Shown: piece after piece, positions 42,778-51,247 of the stretch
Layout of the letters: each line of letters begins with the position of its first letter
How positions within the stretch are numbered: position 1 is the first letter of the stretch
The notes under the pieces: model-generated
What the model was told of the DNA's origin: nothing
Seen by the model: the letters and a program-made list of their open reading frames with translations, nothing else
Databases searched by the model: none
Assembly: GCA_902780385.1 (NCBI GenBank)
Contig: CACZFF010000004.1
Location: forward strand, 1 to 64,000
Direction of reading: 5' to 3'
Length of the DNA: 64,000 bases
DNA from: an uncultured Lachnospiraceae bacterium
Lineage (GTDB): Bacteria > Bacillota > Clostridia > Lachnospirales > Lachnospiraceae
Made by a program: the position numbers and the translations under genes

Positions 42778-42942
42778 TTATACCATGTACCGCCTGCCAT
42801 GCGGCATCTCTTTCAGGCCGGCATCAGACTCCACAGAAAGATGGTCTGAATGGAGCACAGGGTAGACAGGATGACCATGCGTGACGGCCTTTTTGGCGGT
42901 TCTCTTCAGATCGTGCTCCCTCTCTCTCCCTGAGAATATCAT
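42778..42942 (-). CDS. Candidate small gene downstream of the asnB-like gene (54 aa)
   Basis: A 54-residue ORF starting 3 nt after the stop of the asparagine-synthetase-like gene and ending just before the terminator. It reads MIFSGREREHDLKRTAKKA, then a His/Pro-rich middle, and ends GLKEMPHGRRYMV. No Shine-Dalgarno is clear, so translation would depend on coupling. I do not recognise a family. Position and length are the only support; chance read-through to the terminator is possible. Confidence 0.45.
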   Translation of the reverse strand: MIFSGREREHDLKRTAKKAVTHGHPVYPVLHSDHLSVESDAGLKEMPHGRRYMV

Positions 42943-42945
42943 TGT

Positions 42946-44490
42946 TCAGGCGCAGAAGTAAATGTCATACCAGACAAGGAAGGTGTAGATGGTCCAGATT
43001 TTGCGCCAGAGATCGGAATTGCCGCCGACATACTCGTCATAAATTGCCTGGAGTTCTTCTTTCCTGAAGAATTTTGCGGCACTGTCTCCGGTCAGCTTTG
43101 CGCGAACATCCGCGTTATAGCGCTCGTCCGCCAGCCAGATCCGGATGGGAACGATGAAGCCCAGCTTTTTGCGGAAAGCGATCTCTTCGGGCAGCACCTT
43201 GGCAGCCGCTGTCCGGAAGGCGACCTTGTTCTGCTCTTCATTGACTTTAAAGCGGGAGGGCATCCTGGCTGCGATATCAAAGATACGGCGGTCTGTGAGG
43301 GGCATGCGGATCTCGAGTCCGGCCGCCGTGCTCATTTTGTCCACGTTGAGGTAAATGTCGCCCTCAAGCCAGATCTGGATATCCACATTTGACATCTTTG
43401 CAAGAGGATCCAGTCCTTCGGTCTCTGCATAAATATCCTTGACGAGGTTGATGGGGAGATTCTCCGGATTATAACGCAGAAGGATCCTCTCCTTCTCGTC
43501 CTCCTTCATGATATTGGTATTTCCCACATAGAAGTTTTTTAGATTGTCACCGTAGCGGGGTGCGTTGCGGTACATGTTGTAGCCGCCGAAAAACTCGTCC
43601 GATCCCTCACCGGAGTAGCAGAGTTTTGTATTCTTTGCCGTTGCCAGGCAGCCGAGGGAAAAGGCGATTGCCGAAGCATCTCCCAGCGGCTGCTCCATGT
43701 TCTCCATCACATAGGGCACGATGGCAAAATAATCCTCCGGAGTGATCCTGCAGCGGGAGAAGCCCCTCCCCAGAAGATCTGCTGTCTGTTTGGCAAGTCC
43801 GGATTCATCAAATCTTGCCTCGTCGTATCCGCAGGAATCAGTCATCTTGGCATCCGACATGGCAAGGACATAGGAGGAATCCACGCCTCCCGAAAGGAAG
43901 GAATCCGCCTGCTCGTCCGGGTCCTTGACTTCTTTCATGATCTCCTGCAGGGTCGAATGGATCTCATCGGCCCAGTCCTGGAGCGTGCGGCTTTCATCCG
44001 GCCTGAATTCAGGGGTGAAATACCGGGTAATGACTGGCTTCTCTCCTTCTTTCCACACAAGGTAACGCCCCGGCATGAGCTTTTTGATACCCTTGAAGAA
44101 AGTATCTTCTCCGGCCACATAAGTAAGGCTCAGATAAATCTGCAACATGTCCTCATTCAGTTCCCTGTGAAATGCCGGGTCTGCCAGGATATCGCGGATC
44201 ATGGTTCCATAAAGGAATCTGCCGTCCTCCGTCAGGCAGTAGTAAAAGGGTTTTGTCCCGAAAGGATCACGCAGGCAGAACAGCTCCTGCTTCTCCTCAT
44301 CCCACATGGCAAAGGCAAACATCCCGTGCAGGTGCAGGCCCAGATTATGTCCCCACTTCTCATAGGCGCGCTGCAGGATCAAGGGCTCACGTTCCTCTCT
44401 GGACAGCGAATCCGCCCCTTCGATTCCGAGCTCTTCACACATTGCTCTCCAGTTTCTGATATGTCCTCTATACGTCCTGATTTCTGTCAT
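42946..44490 (-). CDS. Asparagine synthetase-like protein lacking the N-terminal glutaminase nucleophile
   Basis: A 514-residue AsnB homologue. The ATP-pyrophosphatase domain is complete (FLSGGVDSSYVLA at about 198; LCYSGEGSDEFFGGY; LEIRMPLTDRRIFDIAARMP; FRKKLGFIVPIRIWL). The N-terminus begins at TYRGHIRNWRAMCEELG, corresponding to the YNGEIYNY strand of normal AsnB, so roughly the first 70 residues and the Cys2 nucleophile (MCG start) are absent. The rest of the Ntn fold, including GMFAFAMWDEEKQELFCLRDPFGTKPFYY, is kept. Bases upstream of the ATG (44490, preceded by AGAAGG) do not encode the missing part. It probably uses ammonia or another amidotransferase partner, or has a different substrate. 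Confidence 0.88.
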   Translation of the reverse strand: MTEIRTYRGHIRNWRAMCEELGIEGADSLSREEREPLILQRAYEKWGHNLGLHLHGMFAFAMWDEEKQELFCLRDPFGTKPFYYCLTEDGRFLYGTMIRDILADPAFHRELNEDMLQIYLSLTYVAGEDTFFKGIKKLMPGRYLVWKEGEKPVITRYFTPEFRPDESRTLQDWADEIHSTLQEIMKEVKDPDEQADSFLSGGVDSSYVLAMSDAKMTDSCGYDEARFDESGLAKQTADLLGRGFSRCRITPEDYFAIVPYVMENMEQPLGDASAIAFSLGCLATAKNTKLCYSGEGSDEFFGGYNMYRNAPRYGDNLKNFYVGNTNIMKEDEKERILLRYNPENLPINLVKDIYAETEGLDPLAKMSNVDIQIWLEGDIYLNVDKMSTAAGLEIRMPLTDRRIFDIAARMPSRFKVNEEQNKVAFRTAAAKVLPEEIAFRKKLGFIVPIRIWLADERYNADVRAKLTGDSAAKFFRKEELQAIYDEYVGGNSDLWRKIWTIYTFLVWYDIYFCA

Positions 44491-44514
44491 TTTTTTACCT
44501 TCTAACAAAATGCA

Positions 44515-44555
44515 TTTTGCAGCAACCGCTCCCGACGCGGGCGATTACTGCAAAA
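44515..44555. other. Dyad in the leader of the asnB-like gene
   Basis: Imperfect stem TTTTGCAG...CTGCAAAA with a GC-rich inner CCCG/CGGG, about 25 nt upstream of the start codon. It has no T-run on the minus strand, so it may be a regulatory leader hairpin. Confidence 0.5.
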
Positions 44556-44623
44556 AAGTGACCGGATTGAACAGCTCTGCCTGAAGCAGCACAAAGCAGC
44601 TTCCGGCAGATTCCTTTTTTTGA

Positions 44624-45031
44624 TTATGCCATTTCTTTTACGATTTCATCCAGTTCTTCGTCTGTCGCTTTTCCGGGTTTCCAGAGCATGTGCTGTCCGT
44701 CACCCTTGTAGCGGGGGATCACATGAAGGTGGGAATGGGGTACAGTCTGTCCTGCAGCTTCCTCATTGTTCTGAATAAGGTTCACACCGTCTGCATGGAG
44801 ACGTTCTTTCATACGGATTGCCATCTGACGTCCGATCTTGACAGCGCCTGCAGCCCAATCCTCCGGAATCTCATAGATATTGGCAAAATGCTCTTTGGGA
44901 AGCACAAGCGCATGTCCCCTGGTCGCAGGACCAAGGTCCAGAATGACGCGATAGTTCTCATCTTCATATAATGTTCTGGAAGGAATCTCACCATTGGCGA
45001 TCTTACAGAAAATGCAATTACTGTCTTTCAT
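44624..45031 (-). CDS. HIT family nucleotide-binding protein
   Basis: A 135-residue Hint-type protein. CIFCKIANGEIPSRTLYEDE opens the fold, with Cys pair CxxC. GHALVLPKEHFANIYE, NLIQNNEEAAGQTVPHSHLHVIPRY and the HIT triad HSHLHVIP follow. It likely hydrolyses adenosine-5'-phosphoramidates or related nucleotides. I chose the ATG at 45031 with AGGAGG 5 nt upstream. It has its own promoter. Confidence 0.93.
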   Translation of the reverse strand: MKDSNCIFCKIANGEIPSRTLYEDENYRVILDLGPATRGHALVLPKEHFANIYEIPEDWAAGAVKIGRQMAIRMKERLHADGVNLIQNNEEAAGQTVPHSHLHVIPRYKGDGQHMLWKPGKATDEELDEIVKEMA

Positions 45032-45088
45032 CTCTACCTCCTGATTAATTCGCATTTCAAGACCTGTCTGACGGTCTTGCACAAGACA

Positions 45089-45117
45089 ATCTTATCATTG
45101 TGAAAAAAACGCGTCAA
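45089..45117 (-). promoter_or_regulatory. Sigma-A promoter of the HIT gene
   Basis: Minus-strand TTGACG (45112-45117), 17-bp spacer ending in TGA, TAAGAT (45089-45094), about 60 nt before the start. Confidence 0.7.
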
Positions 45118-45218
45118 TGATACATTCCATCCATCAGGCGTCCCCGGAAGCGTCAGCTACAGACCCTCCTGTTATTGATTATGCCCGGCCATAGTTCTGG
45201 CAATATCTCCGGTTCTCC

Positions 45219-46844
45219 TCATCGAAATACAAATTCCATCCGGCCCAGGCGCACGTGGTCTCCCTGCTGCAGGATGCGGCTCTCGTTGGGCTGCAGGCGC
45301 TCCCCGTTCAGCCACGTGCCGTTGGAACTGTTGAGGTCACGGACGGTCATTTTTCCGTCCCGGTCCAGTGAAAAACGGGCGTGCATGCGGCTCACACTGC
45401 TGTCATCCAGCACCTGGTCCACATAATCCCTCATTTTGCCGACGACACAGGGCAGCTCTGCCAGACTGATCTGCTCTCCTCTGCAGGTCCCGGTTCCGTA
45501 AAGCCCCGCCGCCTGACGGGTATCCGGTCCCAAAAGACAGGTTTCTCCCGGAACTACTGAAGACCGGAATGACTGCACCTGAAGAGGGGCCTGTGTGACA
45601 GATGCATGGAGGGATGCACCCGGACCGTCAGCCCCCATATAGGCGGGCGGAGCAGAATAAAAAGTCTGCTTCTCCCAGGGTTCCGGCTTCGTGAATGCCA
45701 AAGCCGCAGCAGCTGCCTGATCGTCTTCATCCTGCTTTTTCCTTCCACGCAGAAGCTGCAGAAACAGAATCACAACTCCCGCGGCAGTCAGGATTCCGCC
45801 GAAAGCTCTGGTCAGAAGCATCTGACTCTCTTCCAATTCCAGGAATCCGTCTGATACAAAGAGCAGAATGCCTGCCGCTGTCAAAATGATCGCCGTGACC
45901 AGAATCCACAGGTTTTTTCCCGTGAATGCTCTTTCACTCCTGTTCTCATCGGAAAAATCAGCACTATCTTCCTCTCTTCCCCCATAGGCTGTAAAAGTTT
46001 TCATTCCGAAATCCGGATCCCTTTCCCGCTCTGACACTGCTCTCAGGTTTTTTCCGGGATCGGCCAGGGCTCCCCTTATCCCTGATGTTCCCATGGCTGC
46101 AGCGGGCGGTGGGTTCCAGGCTCCGGCAGGATTTCTGTCCGCGATCGTCTCTGCCTGCAGATTTCCGTATCCCTGAAAAGCAGAAGGCAGCCCCCGTCCC
46201 TGCATGTCGTATTTTTCAGCCTCTTTGTCATATACAGGAGGTACAGAAGGCTCCTTCCGCCGGCAGATCTGCTGTACATCAGAACCGGGTTTATCGATCT
46301 GCATTCCCAGGTCTGCAAGCACCCGGGCACGAAGCTGAAAGCCCGGCTTTTCCGCCATCATACACAGTCTGTAGATCAATGCGGCGGCCTGCTTGTCGCG
46401 ACCGTCCACCCGATCCGCAAGAAACGAGAACAGGGCCTCCATTCCTTTTTCAGGCTCCTGTCCGGGGTAATAGGCAAAACTGCACGCCTGCTCCCTGAAA
46501 TCCATATAAACACACTCCGGATCCAGGATCAGGTGGGATGTGTCCAGCAAATATTCTGTGAGAGTCTCCTCCACGTGTACAAGATCCGTCAGTATCCTGA
46601 TGAGATCTGCACTGCGGACCTGCCGCCTGTCGTAGAGATCTGTCAGATTCTGCCGGGAAGAGATATCGTAATACAGATATTCCCGGCGGTCGATCGTACG
46701 CCCGCTGCAGGACAAAAGCCCTTTGATCCGGTTTGCCGCCAGCATCTTGTACTGATAATTCTCCTTCAGTTCGGGAGGGCACTCCAGAACCATGTAGTTG
46801 TGTGCAGCATCACTGTAAAAAGTAATCTTTCTGTCTTCATCCAT
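45219..46844 (-). CDS. DUF6382/FHA-domain membrane protein of the Tad locus
   Basis: A 541-residue protein. Residues 1-170 are a DUF6382-like domain (ITFYSDAAHNYMVLECP; REYLYYDISSRQNLTDLYDRR; LTEYLLDTSHLILDPECVYMDF). A Pro/Ala-rich spacer, two close transmembrane segments at about 310-360 (NLWILVTAIILTAAGILLFV; AFGGILTAAGVVILFL), and a C-terminal FHA domain (about 455-541, with SVSRMHARFSLDRDGKMTVRDLNSSNGTWLNGERL) follow. FHA domains read phosphothreonine. Proteins of this layout accompany Tad pili in Lachnospiraceae. The start follows AGGAGAG. It is the last gene of the Tad operon. Confidence 0.88.
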   Translation of the reverse strand: MDEDRKITFYSDAAHNYMVLECPPELKENYQYKMLAANRIKGLLSCSGRTIDRREYLYYDISSRQNLTDLYDRRQVRSADLIRILTDLVHVEETLTEYLLDTSHLILDPECVYMDFREQACSFAYYPGQEPEKGMEALFSFLADRVDGRDKQAAALIYRLCMMAEKPGFQLRARVLADLGMQIDKPGSDVQQICRRKEPSVPPVYDKEAEKYDMQGRGLPSAFQGYGNLQAETIADRNPAGAWNPPPAAAMGTSGIRGALADPGKNLRAVSERERDPDFGMKTFTAYGGREEDSADFSDENRSERAFTGKNLWILVTAIILTAAGILLFVSDGFLELEESQMLLTRAFGGILTAAGVVILFLQLLRGRKKQDEDDQAAAAALAFTKPEPWEKQTFYSAPPAYMGADGPGASLHASVTQAPLQVQSFRSSVVPGETCLLGPDTRQAAGLYGTGTCRGEQISLAELPCVVGKMRDYVDQVLDDSSVSRMHARFSLDRDGKMTVRDLNSSNGTWLNGERLQPNESRILQQGDHVRLGRMEFVFR

Positions 46845-46880
46845 TGTCTCTCTCCTCCTGTGACCAGTGCGCAGCCATCA

Positions 46881-47357
46881 TCAATGCTCAGCATTTGCCG
46901 CACAAGACGCCAGGTACATAATCCTGCGGATACGTCTGTAATCCCGCGGAGGATCACTTTTCCTGGCATTTTCCTGTACGCTGAGAATCCATTGCCTGTT
47001 TTCTCTGAAAAAATCCAATCCGAAAAGAGGAGGAGCCATAGCTGCATTTATTTTCACGCTGATTTGTGTGCCTGATGACGATGCTGTCTCCATCCTGGAG
47101 AGCATGAACAGCTTCTGTCCGAACTGCTCTCCGGCTGCCGGCTGGCCCGCCCGGTCTGCGCCGCCTTTCTCGATACTTTGCCGATAGCTGAGCACATAGC
47201 AGTCCTGTGACATCACGCATCTGTCATACAGATAAAAAGAGAGATAGATGATCATGACAAAGATGCAAAGAACTATGGGAATGATCAGAGCCGCTTCCAC
47301 GGTAAAATATGCATCCGCTTCTGCCTGTACTCTGTTCCTTTTTTTATAAACAGACAT
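46881..47357 (-). CDS. TadE-like pseudopilin protein
   Basis: A 158-residue protein with a TadE-type N-terminus: charged leader KKRNRVQAEADAYFTVEAALIIP, then a transmembrane helix IVLCIFVMIIYLSFYLYD. The TVEAALIIP motif resembles the prepilin-peptidase cleavage region of TadE-class minor pilins. The rest is extracytoplasmic. The start follows AGGAG. It lies between the FHA gene and a prepilin peptidase gene. Confidence 0.82.
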   Translation of the reverse strand: MSVYKKRNRVQAEADAYFTVEAALIIPIVLCIFVMIIYLSFYLYDRCVMSQDCYVLSYRQSIEKGGADRAGQPAAGEQFGQKLFMLSRMETASSSGTQISVKINAAMAPPLFGLDFFRENRQWILSVQENARKSDPPRDYRRIRRIMYLASCAANAEH

Positions 47358-47459
47358 TTCTCGTTTCTCCTGTTGTGATCGTATTATGGCAGCCGGCTGA
47401 TCAGCGCGTGATCAGAACACGCGGTTTCCCAATCGGCAGGGCCCCTGCCGGGACACGAT

Positions 47460-47942
47460 TCACCAGTTCATCCCCGACAGATTGACTGCCAGGATTCCTG
47501 CCCAGGCTGCTGCCGTAAAGGCCAGAAACGGCATATGGGTCTTTCTCCCCGCCTTTCGAAGCAGCATCAATATGACACCGCAGACACAAGCAAGCACCAG
47601 TGAACACATCAGCAGGGTCCAGGTCATCCATGTTCCCAGCAGAGCCCCCACAATCAGGAAACAGATTCCATCTCCTGTTCCCGCTGCGTCCCCGGACAAA
47701 GCTGCCAGCAGCAGGAGCATGACCCCGGGGAGAAGTCCTCCGGCATATGACAGTATTTTTGCCTGTCCGGAAAAAAACACTGCAGCATCCAGAAGCAATG
47801 CCGCGCTTCCTGCCAGGGCACTCATCTTCACACCGATTTTCCGCCGATGGATATCCTGCAGTCCGCAGATCAGCAGATAGGCTGTGCAGATCATCCGGCG
47901 CAGGATTTCCTCTTCCTTCAAAAACGAACCGACTGATTCCAT
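47460..47942 (-). CDS. A24-family prepilin peptidase (second copy)
   Basis: A 160-residue polytopic protein. LQDIHRRKIGVK holds the first catalytic Asp and DAAGTGDGICFLIVGALLG the second, in the GxGD motif of type IV prepilin peptidases. Five or six hydrophobic segments are visible. The start follows GGAG. A separate A24 peptidase (56204-56659) opens the same locus, so the pilus system has two processing enzymes, perhaps for Flp pilin and TadE-like proteins separately. Confidence 0.85.
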   Translation of the reverse strand: MESVGSFLKEEEILRRMICTAYLLICGLQDIHRRKIGVKMSALAGSAALLLDAAVFFSGQAKILSYAGGLLPGVMLLLLAALSGDAAGTGDGICFLIVGALLGTWMTWTLLMCSLVLACVCGVILMLLRKAGRKTHMPFLAFTAAAWAGILAVNLSGMNW

Positions 47943-48129
47943 TTCTACTCCATTCAGCCTTGCGCATAGACAATGAGCCTGCGTGAAGGTGTAAAAGGAG
48001 GTTCGCCGGGAGCCTGCTCTCCTGAGAGACTTCTTTTATACCAACGCATATCTTTCCTTTTTTATGAATCTCCTCTGCCTAAATGTCTTTCAGCGCAGGA
48101 TTTCATGCACGCATTTGATGCACGCATAC

Positions 48130-48241
48130 TTATCCACCTTCTGTACAGGCGCTCTGCCCAATTTCCACAAATTACGGGTTTTTCAGTATCTAAGCGCTTT
48201 TTTCATGTGATTAATCCACTTTATCCACAGACTTATCCACA
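48130..48241 (+). other. DnaA-box cluster in the intergenic gap of the Tad locus
   Basis: Two perfect TTATCCACA boxes (48221-48229, 48233-48241) and a one-mismatch box (48130-48138) lie among several weaker ATCCAC/TTCCAC words. The gap 47943-48444 shows no supported gene. Neither dnaA nor dnaN is nearby, so I do not call it the origin. Confidence 0.65.
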
Positions 48242-48444
48242 TTTTCCACCTTTTTAAATCAGATTTCCCCAAAACCTTGTGCTATAGCGAAAAGATATTC
48301 ATTTTTCATGTTTGCCTGGCCGCACGCTGTCAGGTATTCATTATGATGAATTTTCGCAAGTCCCGCCTGCCCCGGCCTCAGGATATTTTCATAGTCCGGA
48401 TATGGATCCGATCAGGTACGTTGATCGGTCGGGATATAGTTCTC

Positions 48445-49365
48445 TCAGTGGGCATGCCCGCATTTCGGACAGGGGCGCAGGTGTGAGGCCGCCTCTTCCA
48501 GTGTCTCTTCGTGCGTCGTGCGGGTAAGCCGGGAACAGCTGCGGGAACTATGGTATCTGTTCCCGTCGGGTGTTATATAAACAGTCCCGTTTTCCGATGG
48601 ATGACAGTACTCACAGGGATGATAAATGCTTCCGTCATTTGCACGCAGATGATCCAGATCAGAGGCATCCACCTCCCGTATATGAGGATTGAGATAGACG
48701 CAGTCCGGATCAGTATGGTAGACCACTCCGTTTTCGGCAACGATCACGGGAGTATTCTGCTGTGCTTCTTCTGTTCCCTCCCCGGTCCCCCCTGTACCGC
48801 TTCCGATTTCGTATCCTGTCCAGGCATGTGCATAATACGTATTGCAGGTCTTTATATCGGGACCATTCAGGATGGGGATAAAAGGTCTTGTCCTGTAATC
48901 AGCCCGGATCTCCACAATGTCATTCCCCGAGAGAATCTTTGAGCGAAGGTAGGATATTCCGCTGCTGCCGCCGCGCAGGCAAGTGTTATTCATATATTCT
49001 GTTCCCAGATGGTTTCTCACTGTGCCGGAAACAAAAGCCAGGGAAAGAATATCTCCCGCTGCCTGCGGAAGGCCTATGCTGCCGCCGCTGCCTGCATCAG
49101 AATCGCTTTCTGCGCCGAGCCCTCCGACAGCATATTCCCGGTACCAGGCATATTCACAGATCTGGTCTCCGGTCTGCTGCAGGGCAGCGGCAACACGGCT
49201 CTGCAGGCGGACAGCATCCAGCAAAAAAATGATATTAAAAATACAAAACAAAAAGAGCGGAAGGACCAGGGCAGCTTCTACGGTCATGCTGGCGGTGAAA
49301 ACGGCGATGTTTTCCTGCGCGTTGTTCTTGTTGTTTTTTTCTGTCCGGAGAGACTTAGAACCCAT
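48445..49365 (-). CDS. TadE-like protein with two C-terminal His/Cys motifs
   Basis: A 306-residue protein. The N-terminus has the TadE cleavage-type sequence ASMTVEAALVLP followed by a helix LFLFCIFNIIFLLD (about 36-50). The extracytoplasmic part ends in two copies of a putative metal-binding unit: VYHTDPDCVYL with PCEYC (His217, Cys222, Cys251, Cys254), and YHSSRSCSRL with PCPKC (His272, Cys277, Cys299, Cys302). This YHxxxxC...PCxxC unit occurs in secreted clostridial proteins; its role is unclear. The start follows GGAGG. Confidence 0.82.
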   Translation of the reverse strand: MGSKSLRTEKNNKNNAQENIAVFTASMTVEAALVLPLFLFCIFNIIFLLDAVRLQSRVAAALQQTGDQICEYAWYREYAVGGLGAESDSDAGSGGSIGLPQAAGDILSLAFVSGTVRNHLGTEYMNNTCLRGGSSGISYLRSKILSGNDIVEIRADYRTRPFIPILNGPDIKTCNTYYAHAWTGYEIGSGTGGTGEGTEEAQQNTPVIVAENGVVYHTDPDCVYLNPHIREVDASDLDHLRANDGSIYHPCEYCHPSENGTVYITPDGNRYHSSRSCSRLTRTTHEETLEEAASHLRPCPKCGHAH

Positions 49366-49476
49366 CGTTTACGCACCTCCTGCGGCGATAACTGCTGCCG
49401 CATCGGCAGTCAGGCGGATTGTCCGCAGCCTGACGCAGCAAAGCACCGCCGTTTTCCCTGTCAATTTTGTATCTGC

Positions 49477-50952
49477 TCAGTTGTAGCCCTCACTTTTGGT
49501 CAGAACAAATTCATATCCGAAACGGCTTTTCACTTCTGCTTTCATGGAGAAGGCATCCAGACACCAGTCCATGCAGAAGCCCCCGTTCCCTTGTGTCTGC
49601 CTGAGATCCATCTCCATGATGTCCATTGTCCGCAGACTTTTCACAGAACTTCCCTCCAGATACAAAAGGGCCTGCAGATAGTCCGTATACAGAAGGCCGG
49701 TATTTGCGCCTCCTCCGCGGACCGATATCTCGGGTGCCAGAATCCCCAAAAGCGATGTCTGCCAAGTGTCGGATGTCTTCAGAAGAGGAACGCGCCCTCC
49801 GTCAAAGAGGGTTCTCAGATCCCGGATGGATTCCAGATATGCCCAGGCAAACAAAAGGGCTGTCTTGAGGACGTCCTTGAGCTCCGGACTGAACAGCACC
49901 AGTGATACGACGGCAGCCAGGAGTTCCGCCTCCCTCATACGCCGCTGATCAGTAAAAATGTAGGCACAGTTGGCAGCCCCCCTGATCAGCAGGAGTCTTT
50001 CCGCAACCTTTTCCAGACTGTCCTGATCAGACGCTCCCCCGGTCAGGATATATTCAATCTGGTATTTCAATTTTCCCTTCTCAAGCGGGGCCGTGTAACA
50101 GCCGCATTTTTCCCCGATATACAGGTCAAACAGGGCTTCGTCCGCCCGCGGATAGCCATGGGCGTTTGCAGGCTGCAGTGCATCCCCGTAATGAATACCG
50201 CGTTTTGACAGCACATCGGAACTGACAGCAATACCGGAAATGCCGGATGTGTCCCCGAAAACCTGCCGGAGGATGGGCAGCAGGCGGAAGCGGTCCATTT
50301 CTTCTATACCCTCCTGTGCGGTGTTGTCTCCTTCTTCTCTTGCCTGCTGCCTCTCTTCAGCCGTATATTCCTCTCTTGCCGTTTCTCTTGCCCTCCGCAT
50401 CTGCTCACGGAGATCCTCCCTCGCTTCCTCCCGCTGTTCCTCCCACACAGATCCGTCATCGAGCAGTCCCTGCCAGGTATCCGCTTCCGTCAGGATTTCC
50501 GAAAGGACATTTCCTGCCGGGTCAGCTGACATATAGGCAAAAACCTGCTCCCGGAGTGCTTTGGCCCGGTCATCCGCCGCAAAACGGGCTGCTTCCAGAG
50601 TCAGGCTCTCCAGGTACGTTCCTGTAAAATCTCCTCCTTCGGATTCCAGGTTTTTGGACATATAGGTCTGAAGATGCTGCTGCACCCTGTCCATGGAGGC
50701 ATTTCCCGTTCCGTAGGAAGCATCAATGAAGTACAGATCATATTGCCGGAGGAGTTCCCGGTGGAACTCCCCCAGGACAGACCGGACCGCAATGTTGCCG
50801 GCAGTCTCGGTCCGCATGCGGATTGCATTGATCCTTGCTCCCTCCACAAGTGTAAGGATCAGTGACAAAAGCACTGCCAAGGTCAATGTCAGAAAGACGG
50901 TCAGGTATCCGTCCGCATATTTATTTGAAACCGTCTCCCTGCGTATTTTCAT
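49477..50952 (-). CDS. DUF5702 domain protein of the Tad locus
   Basis: A 491-residue protein with one N-terminal transmembrane helix (YLTVFLTLTLAVLLSLILTLVEGARINAIR), the DUF5702 start, and a long extracytoplasmic region. A charged coiled-coil stretch, about 170-220 (REEAREDLREQMRRARETAREEYTAEERQQ), interrupts it. The rest has the family-typical YDLYFIDASYGTG, YIFTDQRRMREAELLA and YTDYLQALLYL. I chose the ATG at 50952 after AGGGGA; a longer frame to 51015 overlaps the pilin gene. Function in pilus assembly is presumed from conserved linkage. Confidence 0.85.
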   Translation of the reverse strand: MKIRRETVSNKYADGYLTVFLTLTLAVLLSLILTLVEGARINAIRMRTETAGNIAVRSVLGEFHRELLRQYDLYFIDASYGTGNASMDRVQQHLQTYMSKNLESEGGDFTGTYLESLTLEAARFAADDRAKALREQVFAYMSADPAGNVLSEILTEADTWQGLLDDGSVWEEQREEAREDLREQMRRARETAREEYTAEERQQAREEGDNTAQEGIEEMDRFRLLPILRQVFGDTSGISGIAVSSDVLSKRGIHYGDALQPANAHGYPRADEALFDLYIGEKCGCYTAPLEKGKLKYQIEYILTGGASDQDSLEKVAERLLLIRGAANCAYIFTDQRRMREAELLAAVVSLVLFSPELKDVLKTALLFAWAYLESIRDLRTLFDGGRVPLLKTSDTWQTSLLGILAPEISVRGGGANTGLLYTDYLQALLYLEGSSVKSLRTMDIMEMDLRQTQGNGGFCMDWCLDAFSMKAEVKSRFGYEFVLTKSEGYN

Positions 50953-50989
50953 GTCTACATCCCCTGCCGCTTCGCAGATACTTTGTCTG

Positions 50990-51193
50990 TCAGACAAATG
51001 GACTTCTGATTCCATCCCATCCGATGATCTTATTGCTGTCCGTTGTGATCTTCTTGAAAATCTTGGTCACCAGGTCATTGATCTGTTTTTTGAATACAAT
51101 GACAAGGCCGATCAGCACCACAATGATCAGGATGATTTCCACAGTCCCCATTCCGGACTCATCCTTCCAGAAATCACTTATTCCTGTCCTCAT
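50990..51193 (-). CDS. Flp1-family type IVb pilin
   Basis: A 67-residue pilin, the probable major subunit of the Tad fibre. DESGMGTVEIILIIVVLIGLVIVFKKQI contains the G/xxxxE processing region and the hydrophobic stem helix; the C-terminal tail is short and polar. Strong AAAGGAGG upstream fits high expression. It lies between TadC and the DUF5702 gene. Confidence 0.92.
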   Translation of the reverse strand: MRTGISDFWKDESGMGTVEIILIIVVLIGLVIVFKKQINDLVTKIFKKITTDSNKIIGWDGIRSPFV

Positions 51194-51247
51194 GTTTCCT
51201 CCTTTTCTACATGGTCATGGTTAATTGGCTTTTTCTCTGTTCAGCGC

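Noticed and set aside
42946..44490. Frameshift hiding the missing N-terminus of the asparagine synthetase-like gene
   Set aside because: None of the bases between its start and the HIT gene encode an MCG-type glutaminase start in any minus-strand frame I read, and the ATG has a ribosome site.
47401..47973. 190-codon minus-strand frame
   Set aside because: It overlaps the A24 peptidase in a different frame; only the peptidase frame shows membrane helices and the GxGD motif.
48130..48250. DnaA-box cluster as the chromosomal origin
   Set aside because: No dnaA, dnaN or AT-rich unwinding region is seen nearby, and the boxes lie inside a pilus locus.
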